Source: Hyphochytrium catenoides (Eukaryota; Sar; Hyphochytriomycetes; Hyphochytriales; Hyphochytriaceae). From it: DNA of 13,823 nucleotides. The stretch spans positions 1 to 13,823 of the forward strand of contig FLMG01001560.1 in NCBI GenBank assembly GCA_900088475.1. Reading direction: 5' to 3'. Below are positions 9,518 to 13,823 of the stretch, one piece after another. The notes under the pieces were generated by a model. That model made no database searches. It was given only the letters and a program-made list of their open reading frames with translations, and was not told the DNA's origin. Position 1 is the stretch's first letter. The number at the start of each line of letters is the position of its first letter. Both the position numbers and the translations under genes were made by a program.

Positions 9518-12500
9518 TAGAGTGTTGCTAAGGGTGTTCTTGGTGTCTTTCTTAGTGCTGAAGTCCTGTTCCGCTGTTCCCTCCTCCCCTCTTCCTAACG
9601 TGTACTGTACAGCATGGGCGCGTCGGCCTGTGGTCGGCGTTTTCCTGGTGGGTGGGAAATGGTGCTTCGGCCTGGCTGCATAAACAACATTATAGGAGTT
9701 GAGGGGGCGGGTGGGTACCTAGTAGTCATGAGATCTTGATCAGAATCCTTCCCTTATGGAGGGTACATTCTAAATAAATGCGCTTCTTCAATACAGTACC
9801 CGGATTCTTACTTGAGTCCAAGGGGAGTTCTGAGAGGTGCGATACAACCCTTGTACTTTTCGGAAACCGTGATGACGAGGAGTAGTCCGAAAACAGAAGA
9901 CGAGGTTATAAGAATACCTCCCTAACTTACGGCTCCTTCTAACATTATTAGTCTGGGAATTGCGAGCTTTAGCTTCGTGCATAATGAGGAGCAAGTCTCA
10001 CTACCCAGGCAGGAGAGAGAGAGGGGTGATGAGGCAGGTGGAGCTGATGATGATGCGTCTCCTCTCTCTCAAGACTGGCTCTCTGATGATCTTCATCCCT
10101 TGTCCTTCCTTAGTTACCCCGTCGGGCAGCCTGCAGAGAGAGGATAGAGAGTAGAGAGTCATTCATCCCTGCCGCACGGCCTCACCATCTCACCATCGGA
10201 CTGGTGCTGCAGGGACTGAAGGGGATAAGACGGAAGGCACAGGTAAGGAGAGAGATATAGAAAGGCCACGTCGTCGTGTGCAGGCAAGGTTTCGTGGGAG
10301 ATCATCTGTCATTGTGAGCGGTTATAGATCTCAGTAGCTGGTGGTCTCGCCAGACAGAAGTAGAACATGGTCTTTGGCTGAGGTCCCAGAGCCGAGAGAC
10401 GGCAGACCGCATTTACTGCTTCCTCCGCCTTGGGACCAGGAGGAAGTTGACAGACGGACAAAGATATCTTGATATCCGTGTCTGCCTTAGGATGAACTTC
10501 TCAAGGATGCAAAATGGGGAGCTAGCCGCTCCTCCTGCTTCGACGGTCTTTACTTTAGAAGGCGGAGCCGAGGATGACGAAATAATATGGCTCTTGAGCC
10601 GAGTGGTAGAAGGTTTGATGCTATGCTCTGGCGTTCAGCTGCTAGAATGACCGACCTGAGCGAACCTGCAGCTAGTTATCCATTGGACTCAGCACGGACG
10701 TCAGGACAGTGAAAGCTCCTATAACAAAGTATACATATAATATATATGCTACATCATCCGTGACTCATGCCTTTACTACTATGGACAGACAACCGGGACC
10801 TGCGCTGACCAGGAGGACTCGAGGAGGCGGGGTGGGCGGTCTAAACGGGCTCAGGTTGAAGTCCTTAATGACAGGGGTGACATTATCGTCTCATCAGTGT
10901 GAAAGCAGATGATAACATGACGCTGTACTTCAAACATAAGGAAAGCAAGACAACAACCACCTGATCAGAGGACAGGGCATGAGCCAAAGAGAGACGATAT
11001 AATTCCGCCTTGCATCAGACGTCCATTTCTTACTGCTAAAGCATAGAGAGCCACAACTGGAATGTCAACGGAAGAAGGAAAGGGTCAACTCATTATACAG
11101 ATCCACCGGCCTGTGAATGTCCAAGAGCGTCACGAGTCTCATAGAGCAGTCATTAATAATGATCTTGCCAATGGTGCCCCTGGATGCCCTACACTAACAC
11201 TCAAATAGAGAGGCGGCGACGGTAATCGAGTCTCGACCAGAAGCCAGCAGCGCGCTGACCAGAGCATTTAATCTCCTGGTTCTGTAAGGACGTGCTTGCA
11301 GTCAGTCTCAAGATCAGAGGTACAGCTCCGACTCATAAGGATCTTGCGGGTATGAGGGACCAGTGGGACGACAAGAGGAAGGGTCTGCCTATGATTGGCT
11401 TCATATCTAGCGTTCGCTAGAGTCAAAGCGTCTACCGAGCCCTACCCAGTGTCTGACTAACAACCGCAATGGGCCTCTAGTCCGTAAGATCAGACGGCAC
11501 AGCAGGTCTCGGTGTTCCATGCAGAACGTCGCACTGACAGAACCCTTCTTCTCTGTGAGATACTAAGATCCCGTGAGCACCTTTTGAATCTGTCACGACA
11601 AGTAGACTGACTCGTATTCGGTGGGCCACTAAAGCTTCCCTCTTCTGCTAGAGTATTCCCCCCTACCAGTTCACACTGCTGCCAGCAGTCAGCTTCTACA
11701 TTATCATCCTTAGTAGGGACCATGATATGACCCGGCAAGGCACATTCTCTTCTCTCTTTCCTTCATAGCAGCATGATGTTGGCTCTATTGACAACGTTGT
11801 TAGTGGTCGAAGGAAGCAGCGACAGTTGGGCTGGGTAACTCAGAAGCAAACGCTGGCCCCTTACAGCTGACCACAGGGTTGGGTGGAGGGAGATACGGCA
11901 ACGCATTTGGAGAGAAAAAATGACAGATCAGACCCTTTAGAGAGGAAATGTTGGACTTGGTGTAGCTCAAGCCGAGAGAGCTCCGCCCATTTTCTCCTCA
12001 TCTGTGCGGAAGTACTTCTCCTTCACGTCGAGAGCTTTAATGCTGGATTCACCGCCTTCATCCGATAGACAGAGGACAGGAATTGGACTGACGACAGCCC
12101 GCCGGAAGGGAGACAGAGAGATGCTTCTCTGTTTCCTCCACTAACAAAGCTTGCAGGTCTTCCTGCTCTTGGGAATGGACCTACTGCTCTGTCTCCCTCC
12201 TGCCAAATGAAATGTCAATCACTCCGCCCGCAGCCTGATTTATGACTAGAAGAAATCAATTCTGCCGCTGAAGGAGATGGGAGATGAGTGCCATTGTCTC
12301 TCACTCACTTCTTTCCTCTCCTTTGATGATATGTGGCCCTCTTCTCTTTTCGTGCTGCATCATCTATAATGTGACGCCCAGCACTTGTTGAAGTGGCGTT
12401 CGCTTGTCTCTCTAACTTTAGGACATAGCAAAGCAATCCCTTACTTGCATCTTGCTCGTTCAGAGAAATGAGAGAGAGATGAGGATGGAGATTGGAGAGA

Positions 12501-12600
12501 CAGCAGAACTGTCTCTTTGCTGCATCCACTCATAAGGACAAGACGCCTCTCATCATGAGGTCACTGAAGGGAGAGCAAGGCGAGCGGAATGTGGCACCAT
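9518..12600. other. Long stretch without a supportable gene
   Basis: About 3.1 kb in which no open frame shows a recognisable domain, splice-phased exons or the G+C-rich coding character of the two genes. A G-rich patch lies at about 9615-9715 (many GG and GGG runs), with a near-palindrome TGTACTGTACA at 9601-9611 just before it. An AT-rich patch sits at 10728-10752. Short open frames around 9960, 10447, 10709, 11490, 11883 and 12305 look random. The region could hold promoter sequence, leader exons or a non-coding transcript, but the sequence alone does not show one. Confidence 0.55.
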
Positions 12601-12820
12601 TGGGGAGAGGAAGAGAGACAGTGAGGGAGTAATATTAATCAGGAGATGAGGAGGAGAGAGAGGGGACCACGGGAAAGAGAGAGAGCAAAAGAGCAAAGAG
12701 GAAGTGTCAGCGCGACGAACAACTCTTGCTGGAGAAGAAAGAGAAGTAGAAGGGATCCTTCGTGGAAGGAGCCGAACACGAAACAAAAGGGAACAGAGGG
12801 AGGAGGAAAGGATAGCAGAG
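12601..12820. repeat. Purine-rich low-complexity tract on the plus strand
   Basis: About 220 bases dominated by A and G on the plus strand (gagagagagagg, gaaagagagagagc, gagggaggaggaaagg) with scattered pyrimidines. Open frames on either strand are low-complexity Arg/Glu/Lys or Ser/Leu/Pro runs of the kind such composition gives, and are not reported as genes. Confidence 0.7.
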
Positions 12821-12900
12821 AAGGAGGACAGACTACGCGTTCAAAGATCACTCTGTAAAAGAGCAAGTGGTCAAGTGGTATAAGGGAAATAAACCAACAA

Positions 12901-12930
12901 TCTCTCTCTCTCTCTTCCTCCCTTCCCCTC
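12901..12930. repeat. Pyrimidine tract with (CT)n
   Basis: Thirty bases that are all C or T except for one final-block A at the boundary, starting with seven TC units. It follows the purine-rich tract of 12601-12820 at a distance of about 80 bases and switches strand bias. Confidence 0.8.
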
Positions 12931-13140
12931 ACACATTCCACTTCCTTATTCTGCGTACTTTCCAAGCTGTGGCAGGCTTCCGTCATCGTTCCTTGGCTGG
13001 AGGAGAGCAGAAGAGGAGGATTTTCTTGCTTCGCCAGTCCTCCCAGACTTTATTAAACGACTCTCGTAGGCCCAACGTGATACTAAGATAGTTTATCTTA
13101 GGCTAACGAGGGTTGTCAAAGGGTAGGCCAACATTGAGTT

Positions 13141-13230
13141 GCGAGAGGAGAGAGCGAGAGAGAGTGAGAGAAAGAAAGACAGACAGAAAAAGAGAGAGAA
13201 GAGAGAAGAAAAGTGAGACAGTTAGAGAGA
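13141..13230. repeat. GA-rich low-complexity tract
   Basis: About 90 bases of imperfect GA, GAAA and GACA repeats on the plus strand (gagagcgagagagagtgagag, then aaagaaagacagacag), ending near 13230. It is a third alternation of purine bias in the last 1.2 kb of the window. Confidence 0.75.
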
Positions 13231-13439
13231 CGATGTGCTGAGATGTATGGGCCCAATGCTTGCGCTGGGCGAGCTGAGGTGAAGCCTCGTCATCATAGGT
13301 TACAAAGAGATCTGAAGAACAAAGCGGATGAGAGAAGGAGAGCTCTTATCAGAGAGAGGCGAAGAGGAAATTCTACGAAGTAAAAGGAGGAGACAAGGCC
13401 ATTGTCGACCCTGGTTTCCTGCATTGTGTTTGGTTGGAA

Positions 13440-13823
13440 TATGCACGCTCCTGCGTGTTGTCTCTCCCTATCTCTCTTTCTCTCTTGAGGCTGGTAGAGG
13501 TGCTGTTGACTTGATCTTTCTCTCTCTCTTTCCTCACACTTCAACAACCCACATTCCGCTGCTCTTTAGAACTACCTCTGTCTCTCTTTCCCGGCAGTTG
13601 TTCTGGCTCATCTCTTTCCTGGCACTTGTTTTCTCTCCAAGTTTCTCTCTCTTTATCTCAATCCCTCTTGTCTGCAGGCTTTGTTTCCTCTATCCTCCTC
13701 TCTCCCTTTCGAAGTCCTTGTTATCAACTTCCTCTTCCATCCCTCCCCTAGCTCAACCTCTATCTATTTTTTTCCCTCTCTTCATCTTGCCTGCTTTTGC
13801 ACTTTCACTCTCTCTCTCTCTCT
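13440..13823. repeat. Extended pyrimidine-rich tract running off the right edge
   Basis: About 380 bases in which the plus strand is dominated by C and T, with many TCTCTCTCT and CTCCCT runs, ending in a (CT)n run at the last base. It could be the promoter or CT-rich leader of a plus-strand gene beyond the edge, an intron, or plain low-complexity spacer. No start codon with a convincing following frame is visible. Confidence 0.65.

Noticed and set aside
7553-11346. Shared words such as CATAAGGATCTTG near 7556 and 11336
   Set aside because: A single 13-base match without flanking similarity is not evidence of a dispersed repeat.
12639-12986. Open frames on both strands across the purine-rich tract
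   Set aside because: Low-complexity Arg/Glu/Lys and Leu/Ser/Pro runs generated by the base composition, with no motif.

Overview
This is nuclear DNA of a eukaryote, read here as a unicellular protist. Two minus-strand genes are broken by many short introns (64-241 bases, GT..AG), and coding exons are richer in G+C than the flanks. Introns and spacers are full of GA/CT simple repeats. The long-chain acyl-CoA synthetase is of the usual eukaryotic type and has an unusual N-terminus. A large-genome alga or alveolate such as a chromerid would fit, but this is a guess from texture and the lineage is not proven. No bacterial operon, mobile element, CRISPR array, rRNA or tRNA was seen.

Layout. Positions 1-1275 hold no recognisable gene, only a small 30-base tandem repeat near the left edge. 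Positions 1276-4660 (minus) hold a complete 13-exon gene for a 720-residue MINDY-4-type deubiquitinase. It has an N-terminal LisH motif, a SANT/Myb-like domain and a long disordered linker before the catalytic domain. Positions 4661-5483 are the spacer, with a (GA)20 microsatellite. Positions 5484-9160 (minus) hold a complete 10-exon gene for an 816-residue long-chain acyl-CoA synthetase. Its N-terminus has a signal peptide, an acidic stretch and one membrane span. Positions 9161-13823 form a 4.7 kb stretch with no gene I can support, including a 104-base uninterrupted purine tract upstream of the synthetase and alternating purine and pyrimidine runs towards the right edge.

Both gene models were assembled by hand. 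Every exon junction was checked for a GT donor, an AG acceptor, matching codon phase and continuity of the family's conserved motifs. The two genes lie head to tail on the same strand with about 0.8 kb between coding regions. I see no functional link between them: one acts in fatty acid activation at a membrane, the other in ubiquitin editing, possibly connected to chromatin. The most unusual observation is the LisH-SANT-MINDY4 domain combination. The signal peptide plus single membrane span on the acyl-CoA synthetase is second.
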